Source: an uncultured Rhizobiaceae group bacterium
Lineage (GTDB): Bacteria > Pseudomonadota > Alphaproteobacteria > Rhizobiales > Rhizobiaceae
Length of the DNA: 22,783 nt
Direction of reading: 5' to 3'
Assembly (NCBI GenBank): GCA_938009335.1
Contig: CALLHT010000224.1
Span: forward strand, 1-22,783
The translations under genes were made by a program, and so were the position numbers. The notes under the pieces were generated by a model that was given only the letters and a program-made list of their open reading frames with translations, did not search any database and was not told the origin of the DNA. Shown here one piece after another: positions 14,899-22,783 of this stretch (within the stretch, counting starts at the first letter, position 1; the number at the start of each line of letters is the position of its first letter).

Positions 14899-16638
14899 TT
14901 AGTTGGCTTGGCGGCGCAAAAATGCAGGAATGTCCAATTGATCATCCTCACTTTGTGGGCGATCGGAAGGATTGATTCTTCCCTGATTATCCAATCCCGC
15001 ACGCTTTGGAGCATAAGGATCGTTTTCAACACGAACCTGCTCTGCACGTGCCGCTGGCGCAGGAGCTGGTTGAGGTGCTGATGGACGAGGAGCCACAGGA
15101 GCGGCAGGAGCGACCATAGATGGTGCTGCTGCAGGCGGTGCATTTGGAGTTTCAACCTCTTCATCACGAGATGAGAAGCTGTTTTTCAACTTGTTCAATA
15201 GTCCCATTGGGCCATGGCTTGTTGGCGCCTCAGGTGCAGGGGAAGATTCCGCCGCTTTGATCTGAGATTGAGCAACAGGTGGAAAATCTTCCACAGCTGG
15301 TATGGGTTGTGATGCAACGATCTGACCTGGCTCTTGTGCAGCAGGCGGCACAAACGGAGCAGCAGTAGGTTGCAATTCACTCTCAAGTGCAGCCTTGAAC
15401 TCGTCTTCAACTTCTCTGTCGGAGAACGCAGCCGGCGCCGGCTTAAATCGTTCAATGGTCACCCCATCGCGCTCAACTTTTTCAGTTTCAGGCAATTCGA
15501 GTGCTGCCGCTGTTTGCTCAATTTTCTTTTCAGCAGTTGCTGCAGTAGGGGTTGAAAGCGGTGCTGGCGCCGCTGCAGGGGCTGGTTTTGCTGCAATTGG
15601 CATTGGCGCACTGCGCGTAACGGCTTCTGTCTTGCGGCTGAATGCACCATTTTCTGCAGATGTTGCTTTAGCGGCATTATCGATGCCAGTAGCCACAACA
15701 GAAACTCTGATGACACCCTCAAGGTTTTCATCAAAAGTAGCGCCGAGAATGATGTTTGCTTCCTCGTCCACTTCTTCGCGAATACGGGTTGCTGCTTCAT
15801 CAACCTCAAACAGGGTAAGATCACGACCACCCGTGATGGAGATCAGAAGACCTCCAGCACCACGCATTGAACTTTCATCCAATAGCGGGTTAGAGATTGC
15901 AGCTTCAGCAGCTTGCATAGCACGACCTTCGCCACTTGCTTCACCTGTTCCCATCATGGCTTTGCCCATGTCACGCATCACTGAGCGCACATCTGCGAAA
16001 TCAAGATTGATGAGACCTTCTTTGACCATCAGGTCAGTAATGCAGGCAACACCTGAGTAAAGCACCTGATCGGCCATGCCGAAGGCGTCTGCGAAAGTTG
16101 TTTTGTCGTTTGCGATGCGGAAGAGATTCTGGTTTGGAATGACGATCAGGGAGTCTACGTGCTTTTGAAGCTCCGCAATACCTTCATTGGCCATTTTCAT
16201 GCGGCCTTGGCCTTCAAACTGGAATGGCTTGGTGACAACACCAACCGTCAAAATTCCCAATTCGCGCGCAGCACGTGCCACAACAGGAGCCGCACCTGTG
16301 CCTGTGCCACCGCCCATGCCGGCAGTCACAAATGCCATATGCGTGCCCGCCATATAATCTTGAATCTCAGTAAGGCACTCTTCAGCAGCCGCAGCACCCA
16401 CTTCTGGGCTGGAGCCAGCACCAAGACCTTCGGTGACATCAACACCAAGCTGAATAATTTTTTCCGCAGCAGACATCGTGAGTGCCTGAGCATCTGTATT
16501 GGCAACAACAAATTCTACGCCCTGAAGGCCACCATGAATCATATTGTTAACAGCATTTCCGCCGCCGCCGCCGACACCGAAAACAGTAATTTTAGGTTTA
16601 AGCTCTGTAATATCAGGCTTTTGCAGGTTAATGGTCAT
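14899..16638 (-). CDS. ftsZ: Cell division protein FtsZ
   Basis: A 579-residue tubulin-like GTPase that forms the cytokinetic ring. The GTPase core covers about residues 15-320, with GVGGGGGNAV (21-30), NTDAQAL (47-53) and the tubulin signature GGGTGTG (109-115), followed by the T7-loop region NLDFADVRSVM. A disordered linker of about 240 residues, rich in Ala, Pro and Glu, separates the core from the C-terminal peptide DIPAFLRRQ that binds FtsA and other partners. E. coli FtsZ has 383 residues; long linkers are typical of Alphaproteobacteria. The start ATG has GGAG eight bases upstream. It is 94 bases downstream of ftsA and ends at a strong terminator. Confidence 0.98.
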   Translation of the reverse strand: MTINLQKPDITELKPKITVFGVGGGGGNAVNNMIHGGLQGVEFVVANTDAQALTMSAAEKIIQLGVDVTEGLGAGSSPEVGAAAAEECLTEIQDYMAGTHMAFVTAGMGGGTGTGAAPVVARAARELGILTVGVVTKPFQFEGQGRMKMANEGIAELQKHVDSLIVIPNQNLFRIANDKTTFADAFGMADQVLYSGVACITDLMVKEGLINLDFADVRSVMRDMGKAMMGTGEASGEGRAMQAAEAAISNPLLDESSMRGAGGLLISITGGRDLTLFEVDEAATRIREEVDEEANIILGATFDENLEGVIRVSVVATGIDNAAKATSAENGAFSRKTEAVTRSAPMPIAAKPAPAAAPAPLSTPTAATAEKKIEQTAAALELPETEKVERDGVTIERFKPAPAAFSDREVEDEFKAALESELQPTAAPFVPPAAQEPGQIVASQPIPAVEDFPPVAQSQIKAAESSPAPEAPTSHGPMGLLNKLKNSFSSRDEEVETPNAPPAAAPSMVAPAAPVAPRPSAPQPAPAPAARAEQVRVENDPYAPKRAGLDNQGRINPSDRPQSEDDQLDIPAFLRRQAN

Positions 16639-16710
16639 TTCCTCGTCTCCATTTTTGGTCTGACGGGAACCGCCAGAACCTCTTTTGCAGCGTCACCGCT
16701 ACGCTCCGCA

Positions 16711-16739
16711 TTTTTCAGCCGAATATCCCCGGCTAAAAA
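16711..16739 (-). promoter_or_regulatory. Hairpin spanning the ftsA stop codon, upstream of ftsZ
   Basis: On the minus strand TTTTTAGCCG, an 8-base loop and CGGCT-G-AAAAA can pair to about ten base pairs with a single bulged base (arms 16730-16739 and 16711-16721). It includes the ftsA TAG. No T run follows on the minus strand, so it is not a standard terminator; it could block coupling or stabilise a processed ftsZ mRNA. Confidence 0.35.
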
Positions 16740-18064
16740 CTCTCCTTAAACCACGCGCCCAGACGGCCAAAAGCACCACCGGTGCCTGTTTTCAACATGC
16801 TGGCATATCCAGAATGCGTGGAAAAATTCTCGATCTTTGCAATTTGCGGGTAGATCAAAAGACCTACCGCTGTGGAAAATGCCGGTCCTTTAGTCGCTTC
16901 AGGCATGCCTGAAACACCCATCGGCCGCCCCATTCTCACATTGCGTGATAATACTCTTCGCGCCACTTCGCTCATTCCGTTGAGCTGGCTTGCGCCGCCG
17001 GTTAACACCAAACGCTTGCCAACAGCATCCGCAAATCCGGACCTCGCAAGGCGATCGCGGATCATTTCGAGCGTTTCTTCAACCCGTGGACGAATAATAC
17101 GAACCAAATGCGCCTTACTCACCTGATTGGGCGCGCCGCGCTCTTCTTCAGCAATTGGAGGAATAGTCACCATGGCCTCGTCATCACCAGAACCCAGCAA
17201 CGTCGAGCCGTGTTTGATTTTAATGGATTCAGCGTCACCTAGTCGCGTCGAAAGCCCACGGGCCAAATCCATAGTCACGTGATTTCCACCAATCGCGACC
17301 GCGTCAGAATAGACAAAACGACCATCCATAAAGACGGAAAGCGTAGTCGTGCCACCGCCAATATCGATACAGGCACAACCCATCTGCATTTCATCATCAA
17401 CCAATGAGGCCAGTCCTGCCGCATATGGAGAAGCGACCATTGCTTCCACCGCCAAGTGCGCACGATTGATGCACAGTTCTACATTACGAAGCGGCGCATT
17501 TTCAGCAGTCAAAACATGCATATCAACGCCAAGTTTGGAACCAATCATACCAAGAGGCTCTGAGATGCCATGTTCGCCATCAAGCGAATACCCAATCGGC
17601 ACCGAGTGAACGACCGAACGCTCTGGAGCCAGAGCGTGTTGCGCCCCCGCTCTCAAGACTTGAGCGATATCGCTATCCTGAACTGCATGCCCACCCAACG
17701 CGATGTCCGCAGAAAAAGCCTCAGAAACCAAACGACCGGAGGAAACGTTCACAATCAAAGAATCGACGGTGACACCGGCCATCCGTTCGGCACTTTCAAC
17801 CGCATTACGGATTGCCTGCTCAGCCTGTTCGATGTTGATGACAACACCAGACTTCATGCCTCGCGATTGCTGATGGCCAATACCAAGGATCTCAATTTTA
17901 TGCGTGCGACCCAACACAGCCTCACCAGCGGTTCTTGGCGTCAGCTTTGCAATAAGACAGCAAACCTTAGACGTGCCAATGTCTAGGACACTAACAGTAG
18001 ATGGCCGCTTTTCAGAAAGCGGCTGCATGCGCGGGAGCAGGCCATCTTGACGAAGAAAACTCAT
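16733..18064 (-). CDS. ftsA: Cell division protein FtsA
   Basis: A 443-residue actin-like ATPase that tethers FtsZ to the inner membrane and recruits later divisome proteins. Seen: phosphate-1 motif DIGTSK (28-33), a 1C-type insert region (about 85-165), phosphate-2 motif DIGGGTT (234-240), adenosine motif TGGASQ (355-360), and a C-terminal amphipathic helix GRLGAWFKESF that serves as membrane anchor. The ATG overlaps the ftsQ stop (ATGA), a sign of translational coupling. The gap to ftsZ is 94 bases and carries a hairpin at the ftsA stop. Confidence 0.97.
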   Translation of the reverse strand: MSFLRQDGLLPRMQPLSEKRPSTVSVLDIGTSKVCCLIAKLTPRTAGEAVLGRTHKIEILGIGHQQSRGMKSGVVINIEQAEQAIRNAVESAERMAGVTVDSLIVNVSSGRLVSEAFSADIALGGHAVQDSDIAQVLRAGAQHALAPERSVVHSVPIGYSLDGEHGISEPLGMIGSKLGVDMHVLTAENAPLRNVELCINRAHLAVEAMVASPYAAGLASLVDDEMQMGCACIDIGGGTTTLSVFMDGRFVYSDAVAIGGNHVTMDLARGLSTRLGDAESIKIKHGSTLLGSGDDEAMVTIPPIAEEERGAPNQVSKAHLVRIIRPRVEETLEMIRDRLARSGFADAVGKRLVLTGGASQLNGMSEVARRVLSRNVRMGRPMGVSGMPEATKGPAFSTAVGLLIYPQIAKIENFSTHSGYASMLKTGTGGAFGRLGAWFKESF

Positions 18065-18999
18065 GTCTTGTGCCAGCTCCTCTTTATTGCTTTCTCAATT
18101 CGCGTTCTGCGAATTTCCGCATCATCTTCGGGAAGCTTTAGAACCAACCGATCTGACAAGCGCATGTCGATATGCACGATTTCGCGGTCTAGAATTTGGT
18201 TCTTGGCATTCATCTGATTAAGTTCAGCTAGCGCATCCTGCCAGTTATCGGCCGGCAGCATGATGCTCGGGCCATCATCAAGCACAATATTCCAACGACG
18301 TTCGGCCACACGTACATAAGCCTCTGATCTGGAAACAAGCTCCGGGAACCGTTCCATCACCGCAAGAAACTCAGAAGCAACGCGGTTTGCACCCTCGCCT
18401 ACCACCTGCGGCAAATGCATATGACGCGCTTTTGCGCGGTCAATCACAAGGCCCTCCGGCGAGATGAGATAGATTGTTTGGCCTGATTTCCACAAGGCAA
18501 CCGGCTCGCGCTCAACCAAATCGATAACCAATGTATCAGGATAGGCCTTTTTGATGCTGACTGATTTTACCCAGTTCATCTCGCCAACGCTTTTGCGCGC
18601 GCTTTCAACATCGATGTTAAACATCGACTTGCCAAGGTGGCTGGAAAGTCTGCTTTCAATCAGATCAACATCCAATTGAGCAGCACCATTCACAACCAGC
18701 TTTGAAACTGAAAATCCAGCATTGTTTGATGCGGAGGCAAGCGCTTGCCCGCCAATTCGGTCTTCTTGAACAAGGAACGAACCAAGGCCAAGCATTCCAA
18801 TAGCAAGAGCCGCTTTGATTGCGCTGGGATTACGGATTAACGCGCTGAAACTAAGTCCGTTCAAAGAGCGGATCATGCGACGCACAGGACGCGGCATTAG
18901 TTTGGGTTGAGCATCAGACGCAGTTATCCCGTCGCCTGCCACTTCGCTGACATGCGCTACAGTCCGGTTCATACCGGGTTCTGTATTCAACGGTTGCAA
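18061..18999 (-). CDS. ftsQ: Cell division protein FtsQ
   Basis: A bitopic inner-membrane divisome protein of about 312 residues. A basic cytoplasmic tail (PRPVRRMIRS) leads into one membrane helix (AALAIGMLGLGSFL), then a periplasmic POTRA domain starting at FSVSKLVVNG and containing SMFNIDVESARK and a VEREPVALW segment, then the FtsQ beta domain with FPELVSR and the NWQDAL region. The start is uncertain. A TTG at 18999 has a textbook GGAGGA six bases upstream (19006-19011) and overlaps ddl by 13 bases, so it is chosen here. An ATG at 18972 (protein nine residues shorter, beginning MNRTVAHV) has no ribosome site. The 3' end overlaps ftsA by four bases. Confidence 0.92.
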   Translation of the reverse strand: MQPLNTEPGMNRTVAHVSEVAGDGITASDAQPKLMPRPVRRMIRSLNGLSFSALIRNPSAIKAALAIGMLGLGSFLVQEDRIGGQALASASNNAGFSVSKLVVNGAAQLDVDLIESRLSSHLGKSMFNIDVESARKSVGEMNWVKSVSIKKAYPDTLVIDLVEREPVALWKSGQTIYLISPEGLVIDRAKARHMHLPQVVGEGANRVASEFLAVMERFPELVSRSEAYVRVAERRWNIVLDDGPSIMLPADNWQDALAELNQMNAKNQILDREIVHIDMRLSDRLVLKLPEDDAEIRRTRIEKAIKRSWHKT

Positions 19000-19913
19000 G
19001 AGGCGTCCTCCACAATCCAACTCAACAATTCTTCCCAGTTATGGCCTGCAAATTCAGCCTGTTCTGGTAAGAGCGACGTAGGCGTCATCCCCGGCTGGGT
19101 ATTAATCTCCAACCAAACAAGTTCACCCGTTCCCATTAACCCATCATCCAATCGGAAGTCGGAGCGCGTAACACCACGACAACCCATCACTTCATGAGCC
19201 TTCAGTGCGAGTGTCATGATTTTTTGGTAAATATTTGGTTTAATTTCTGCCGGAATGATGTGTTTTGAACCGCCAGGCATGTATTTTGCGTCATAATCGT
19301 AGAATTTTTCGCCGCCTGTCTGGATTTCAGTTACCCCTAGGGCAACATCACCCATCACAGAACAAGTCAATTCGCGTCCAGAAACGAATCGCTCCGCCAT
19401 TAAATATTCGCTGTAAGGCCAATCATCGCGCATCAATTCCTGTGGTGGATTGGGTGCATCTTCACGCACGATGATCACACCGTAGGACGACCCTTCGGCC
19501 ACCGGCTTAATAACATAAGGAGGCTTCATAGGGTGTTCGCGCGCCGCTTGCTCACGAGTGACAATGACGGACTCCGCAAGCGGAATGCCGACCGTCTTCG
19601 CCATCTTCTTTGCCTTGATTTTATCCATCGCGAGAGCGGACGCCAAAACGCCAGAGTGTGTGTAAGGGATATGAAGGTATTCAAGCACACCCTGAATAAG
19701 ACCATCTTCCCCGTAGGGCCCATGCAGCGCATTGAACGCCACATCCGGGTTAAGGTGTCGAAGCACAGAAGATATTTTCCGATCGACGTCTACTTCGGTA
19801 ACTTTATAGCCTGCGTTGCGCAAACCTTCAGCACACGCCTTACCCGAAGATAGAGACACTTCTCGCTCAGACGACCAACCGCCCATTAAGACAGCGACAT
19901 GTTTTCTTGTCAT
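18987..19913 (-). CDS. ddl: D-alanine--D-alanine ligase
   Basis: A 308-residue ATP-grasp enzyme that joins two D-alanines for the peptidoglycan stem peptide. Seen: the N-terminal GGWSSEREVSL, whose Glu17 fits the substrate-binding Glu of E. coli DdlB, then HGPYGEDG (64-71), a central ATP-grasp region (KPPYVIKPVAEGSS, about 130-143) and the metal-binding EINTQPG (269-275). The length is that of the DdlB type. A GGGGAAG ribosome site precedes the ATG at 19913. The 3' end overlaps the chosen ftsQ start. Upstream lies a 204-base gap that contains a possible leader ORF coupled to this gene. Confidence 0.97.
   Translation of the reverse strand: MTRKHVAVLMGGWSSEREVSLSSGKACAEGLRNAGYKVTEVDVDRKISSVLRHLNPDVAFNALHGPYGEDGLIQGVLEYLHIPYTHSGVLASALAMDKIKAKKMAKTVGIPLAESVIVTREQAAREHPMKPPYVIKPVAEGSSYGVIIVREDAPNPPQELMRDDWPYSEYLMAERFVSGRELTCSVMGDVALGVTEIQTGGEKFYDYDAKYMPGGSKHIIPAEIKPNIYQKIMTLALKAHEVMGCRGVTRSDFRLDDGLMGTGELVWLEINTQPGMTPTSLLPEQAEFAGHNWEELLSWIVEDASCNR
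19006..19011 (-). promoter_or_regulatory. Ribosome binding site deciding the ftsQ start
   Basis: GGAGGA on the minus strand, inside the ddl coding end, six bases before a TTG at 18999 in the ftsQ frame and 33 bases before the first ATG at 18972. The spacing favours the TTG. Confidence 0.55.
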
Positions 19914-19990
19914 ACTCTTCCCCGTACTTCCCCGAACACAAACGCGAACTCAGAATCACTAATCGAGAGCGCAATGATGACCTCAGCCAT
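19910..19990 (-). CDS. Possible 26-residue leader ORF coupled to ddl
   Basis: A short open frame begins with ATG at 19990 (MAEVIIALSISDSE...) and ends ...VRGRV with a TGA at 19910-19912. Its last bases overlap the ddl start as ATGA, the arrangement used for translational coupling in this cluster (ftsQ-ftsA). GAGG lies five bases upstream of the ATG. The peptide has no recognisable domain and is partly hydrophobic. ddl also has its own ribosome site. It may be a real leader peptide, a relic, or chance; no homology information is available here. Confidence 0.3.
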   Translation of the reverse strand: MAEVIIALSISDSEFAFVFGEVRGRV

Positions 19991-20117
19991 CCCTGCCTCT
20001 TTCCCTGCCTGCTAACTTGTTTTTAAAAAGCGGTCCGGTTTGCCCGGCTTCTCGCCTACTCACTTCTACCCGTCACTCACTGGATGAAGTTGCCGCATCA
20101 TTCAGCGAAGCAGCGCA

Positions 20118-21047
20118 TTAAGCCAAATCAAATCGCCCAATCCGCTTGATTTCCCACTCTAACTGAATCGCAGAATTTTCCAAGACTTTTTCTCGAACCG
20201 TTTCGCCCAAAGTTTCAAGATCATCGGCCGTTGCCGTGCCCGTATTGATCATGAAGTTGCAATGCATTTCACTCATTTGCGCGTCACCCACTTTAAATCC
20301 ACGCATGCCCGCATCATCCACCAGTTTCCAGGCGCTATGCCCATCCGGGTTCTTGAACGTGGAACCACCCGTCTTTTCTTTGACCGGCTGAACCGTCTCG
20401 CGGTGATGCTGGACTTCATCCATCGCTTGTTGGATTTCATCCATGTCTTGGATTTCACCCTCAAACACTGCACGGGTAAAAATCAAATCAGACGATGCTG
20501 CGCTGTGGCGATAGGTGTAGCCCATTTCAGCGTGGCTCAGAATATGTTTCTCGCCCTGACGATCAATTGCATGAACTTCAACCACGCGGTTTGTGGTTTC
20601 CGTTCCGTTTGCACCCGCGTTCATACGCAACGCACCACCGATACCGCCCGGAATGCCATGATAAAACGCAAAACCGCCAATGCCCGCTTCCAGCGCTTTC
20701 TTTGCCAGCATCTTGTCGGGAACCGCCGCACCACTCATCATGCGAGTATCCGATACCTGTTCCACCTGACCAAAGCCTTTTGCAGAAAGACGAATAACCA
20801 CACCTTCGATACCGCCATCGCGGACAAGCAGATTGGACCCAACGCCCACAACCATCACCGGAATGTCTTCCGGCAAGCGATTCAAAAATAGAGCTAAATC
20901 TTCTTCGTCTGCAGGCTGAAACAGAATATCTGCCGGACCACCCACCTGAAACCATGTGTATTTGGACATGGGCTCATCCGGCAGCAATCGACCACGCACA
21001 TCCTCAAGATTACGCTCAAGCTTTTTCAGAAGTCCCGCACCTGACAT
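20118..21047 (-). CDS. murB: UDP-N-acetylenolpyruvoylglucosamine reductase MurB
   Basis: A 309-residue FAD enzyme that reduces UDP-GlcNAc-enolpyruvate to UDP-MurNAc with NADPH in the cytoplasm. FAD-binding parts are seen: YTWFQVGGPAD (30-40), VVGVGSNLLVRDGG (66-79) and GIPGGIGGALRMNAGA (131-146). Catalytic residues fit Ser229 (KTGGSTFKNP), Tyr179-Arg180 (YTYRHS) and Glu299 (LEWEIKRIG). It follows murC after only three bases. The gap before ddl (204 bases) has no convincing terminator. Confidence 0.97.
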   Translation of the reverse strand: MSGAGLLKKLERNLEDVRGRLLPDEPMSKYTWFQVGGPADILFQPADEEDLALFLNRLPEDIPVMVVGVGSNLLVRDGGIEGVVIRLSAKGFGQVEQVSDTRMMSGAAVPDKMLAKKALEAGIGGFAFYHGIPGGIGGALRMNAGANGTETTNRVVEVHAIDRQGEKHILSHAEMGYTYRHSAASSDLIFTRAVFEGEIQDMDEIQQAMDEVQHHRETVQPVKEKTGGSTFKNPDGHSAWKLVDDAGMRGFKVGDAQMSEMHCNFMINTGTATADDLETLGETVREKVLENSAIQLEWEIKRIGRFDLA

Positions 21048-21050
21048 AAC

Positions 21051-22451
21051 TTACTTGCCTGCCAATTGGTCTGGAAGCGCATACGCCCATTGGCTAACGC
21101 TACCCGCACCAAGAAAGATCACATAATCACCCGGGTCCGCGAGTTCTTTGATCTTTGCGGGAATTGCCTCCGGTCCATCAATCGCTACAGCACTGCGATG
21201 CCCGCCAGAACGCAAGCCTTCGGCAAGTGTTTCTGAATTATACCCTTCAATCGGCTTTTCACCTGCTTCATATACGGGCGCAACAAGCACATGGTCCGCA
21301 TCGTTGAAGCAGGAACAGAAATCTCCAAACAGGCTCTCAAGGCGTGTGTATCTGTGCGGTTGTTTGACAGCGATCACTTTGCCGGAACTTGCTTGACGCG
21401 CTGCAGAAAGCACTGAGCTGATTTCAACCGGATGGTGCGCGTAGTCATCATAAACCTCAATGCCATTCCATGAACCGGTATGCGTGAAGCGGCGGCGCAC
21501 TCCGCCAAAAGACCCAATGCCTTTTCTGATGTCATCGTGACTGACACCCAGTTCCAAGGCTATTGCAATCGCTGCAGTTGCATTGGATACGTTGTACAGT
21601 CCCGGCATCGGAAGAGACAGGTTTTCGATCCGCTCTATCTCACCCGTTTTACGATGACGCTTCTCAATAGCAAAATGAGAGATCGAGCCTTCTGTTTTCA
21701 CGTCAACGAAACGAACTTGCGCTTGTGGGTTTTGGCCATAGGTCACCACGCGTCGGTCCGTAATTTTTGCAACCTGCGCCTGCACTTCAGGGTGATCCAG
21801 ACACATCACACCAAACCCATAAAATGGGACATTCTCCACAAACTGAGTGAATGCGCGTTTGACAGCTTCATAGTCACCATAATGGTCCAGATGTTCTGGA
21901 TCGATATTGGTGACAACCGCAACGTCCGCGGGAAGCTTTAAGAAGGTGCCGTCAGATTCATCTGCTTCAACCACCATCCACTCGCCGTTACCCATGCGGG
22001 CGTTGGTACCAAAGTCATTGATGATGCCACCATTGATCACAGTCGGATCAAGACCGCCTGCAACGAGCAGCGTACTAACCATCGTTGTGGTTGTGGTCTT
22101 GCCGTGCGTCCCACCAATCGCAATGGATTTTCTGAACCGCATCAGTTCAGCCAGCATTTCTGCACGGCGGACCATCGGTAGGTTTCTGCGCCGCGCTTCT
22201 ACGCGTTCCGGATTATCTTGCTTGATTGCGCTGGATGCCACTACGACTTCCGCTTCACCGAGGTTTTCAGCACGATGTCCAATATGGACTTCAATCCCTT
22301 TCTTGCGCAAACGCTCAACATTCGCGCTTTCGTTCATATCAGAACCCTGCACATCATATCCAAGATTGTGCAGCACTTCAGCGATACCACTCATGCCAAT
22401 TCCACCGATTCCAACAAAATGAACCAGTCCGATTTTTTCAGGCATTTTCAT
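21051..22451 (-). CDS. murC: UDP-N-acetylmuramate--L-alanine ligase MurC
   Basis: A 466-residue Mur ligase that adds L-alanine to UDP-MurNAc using ATP. The N-terminal Rossmann-like domain has HFVGIGGIGMSGIAEVL (11-27). The ATP-binding loop GGTHGKTTTTTM lies at 113-124, the central domain contains VEADESDGTF and NIDPEHLDHYGDY, and the C-terminal domain has the DDYAHHPVEI stretch shared by MurC proteins. Two nearby ATGs (22451 and 22445) are possible. It lies 23 bases after murG and three bases before murB. Confidence 0.98.
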   Translation of the reverse strand: MKMPEKIGLVHFVGIGGIGMSGIAEVLHNLGYDVQGSDMNESANVERLRKKGIEVHIGHRAENLGEAEVVVASSAIKQDNPERVEARRRNLPMVRRAEMLAELMRFRKSIAIGGTHGKTTTTTMVSTLLVAGGLDPTVINGGIINDFGTNARMGNGEWMVVEADESDGTFLKLPADVAVVTNIDPEHLDHYGDYEAVKRAFTQFVENVPFYGFGVMCLDHPEVQAQVAKITDRRVVTYGQNPQAQVRFVDVKTEGSISHFAIEKRHRKTGEIERIENLSLPMPGLYNVSNATAAIAIALELGVSHDDIRKGIGSFGGVRRRFTHTGSWNGIEVYDDYAHHPVEISSVLSAARQASSGKVIAVKQPHRYTRLESLFGDFCSCFNDADHVLVAPVYEAGEKPIEGYNSETLAEGLRSGGHRSAVAIDGPEAIPAKIKELADPGDYVIFLGAGSVSQWAYALPDQLAGK

Positions 22452-22474
22452 AAGTTTAGCACTTCCAATTGAAT

Positions 22475-22783
22475 CTATTTTTTAGACGCAAGCTCTTCGA
22501 GCATATCTGCCAGAGCTTTCGCAGCGTCAGGTCTGCCAGTCTTTTTGGCGTTTTTTGCCGCGAGTGCAAGTTTTTTTGGATCGCCAATCGCCGCAGTCAG
22601 TTCATCGGCCATGACTTGCGGGCTGAGGGCTGCCTGTTGAAACAGCGTTGCGCCTCCTTCTGCTGAAACAGCCGCAGCATTGTTTGCCTGATCATGATCA
22701 AGCGCATGAGGGTATGGCACTAAAATGGAAGGACGTCCCATGACCGCAAGTTCGCTGACAGTGGAAGCGCCTGCACGCGAAAC
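22475..22783 (-). CDS. murG: MurG glycosyltransferase (C-terminal part, start outside window)
   Basis: The last 102 codons of MurG, the GT28 enzyme that adds GlcNAc to lipid I to make lipid II at the inner face of the inner membrane. The frame stays open to the window edge, and the ATG at 22741 is internal. The diagnostic donor-site motif SRAGASTVSELA is followed by GRPSILVPYPHALDHDQANNA, both hallmarks of MurG. The tail is Ala/Lys-rich. Position before murC fits the standard division cluster. Confidence 0.95.
   Translation of the reverse strand, partial: VSRAGASTVSELAVMGRPSILVPYPHALDHDQANNAAAVSAEGGATLFQQAALSPQVMADELTAAIGDPKKLALAAKNAKKTGRPDAAKALADMLEELASKK

Noticed and set aside
15395..16060. 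A 221-codon plus-strand open frame rich in Ser, Ala and Arg
   Set aside because: It is antisense to the ftsZ core and linker. The composition follows from the codon use of ftsZ on the other strand.
20024..20050. Terminator-like CCGG-GCAAA-CCGG hairpin followed by T residues (minus strand) between murB and ddl
   Set aside because: The stem has only four continuous pairs, with a four-base bulge before the outer pairs. Too weak to call.
20262..20891. A 209-codon plus-strand open frame rich in His and Arg
   Set aside because: It is antisense to murB, which has clear catalytic motifs on the minus strand.
1..22783. Mobile elements, CRISPR arrays, phage or defence genes
   Set aside because: No transposase, integrase, repeat-spacer pattern or defence domain was seen. 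Gene content is core chromosomal apart from the four-gene azl unit and the phosphomannomutase-like gene.

Overview
The window is a piece of an alphaproteobacterial chromosome, most likely from a Hyphomicrobiales-like (Rhizobiales) or related marine lineage. The main evidence is one minus-strand run in the order murG-murC-murB-ddl-ftsQ-ftsA-ftsZ-lpxC-bamD-recN-ligA. Supporting evidence is an FtsZ with a long Ala/Pro-rich linker, a small DUF1127 protein and balanced base composition. The genus cannot be decided from the sequence. No mobile element, CRISPR array, rRNA or tRNA is visible, and coding density is high: no gap between genes exceeds about 240 bases.

Left part, plus strand (1-2200): the 3' part of an ammonium transporter gene (amtB), then a PII signalling protein (glnK), an intrinsic terminator, and prmA (ribosomal protein L11 methyltransferase) starting only 13 bases past that terminator. 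Convergent to prmA is a HAD-fold enzyme that matches the eukaryote-type phosphomannomutase family residue by residue at its substrate-binding positions. A DUF1127 protein follows, then a divergent aminopeptidase P whose stop codon directly abuts the stop codon of the next, convergent gene.

Middle part, minus strand (5241-8780): an apparent four-gene unit, read right to left as azlC, azlD (branched-chain amino acid exporter type), an FAD/NAD(P) two-Rossmann flavoprotein, and a DUF2855 protein of the medium-chain dehydrogenase/reductase type. The last two overlap by ATGA. This flavoprotein/DUF2855 pair is the least understood metabolic module in the window.

Right part, minus strand (8851-22783): the division and cell wall cluster. 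MurG (partial), MurC, MurB and Ddl make peptidoglycan precursors. FtsQ, FtsA and FtsZ build the divisome. LpxC commits to lipid A synthesis, BamD assembles outer membrane proteins, and RecN and LigA repair and join DNA. Spacings are mostly a few bases or overlaps. Breaks occur at a strong terminator behind ftsZ, a regulatory-looking AT-rich gap before lpxC, and a 204-base gap between murB and ddl that ends in a possible translationally coupled leader ORF.

No clearly new multi-gene defence or mobile system was seen. The best leads are the eukaryote-type phosphomannomutase homologue, the flavoprotein/DUF2855 pair, the ddl leader ORF, and several small control structures in the division cluster.
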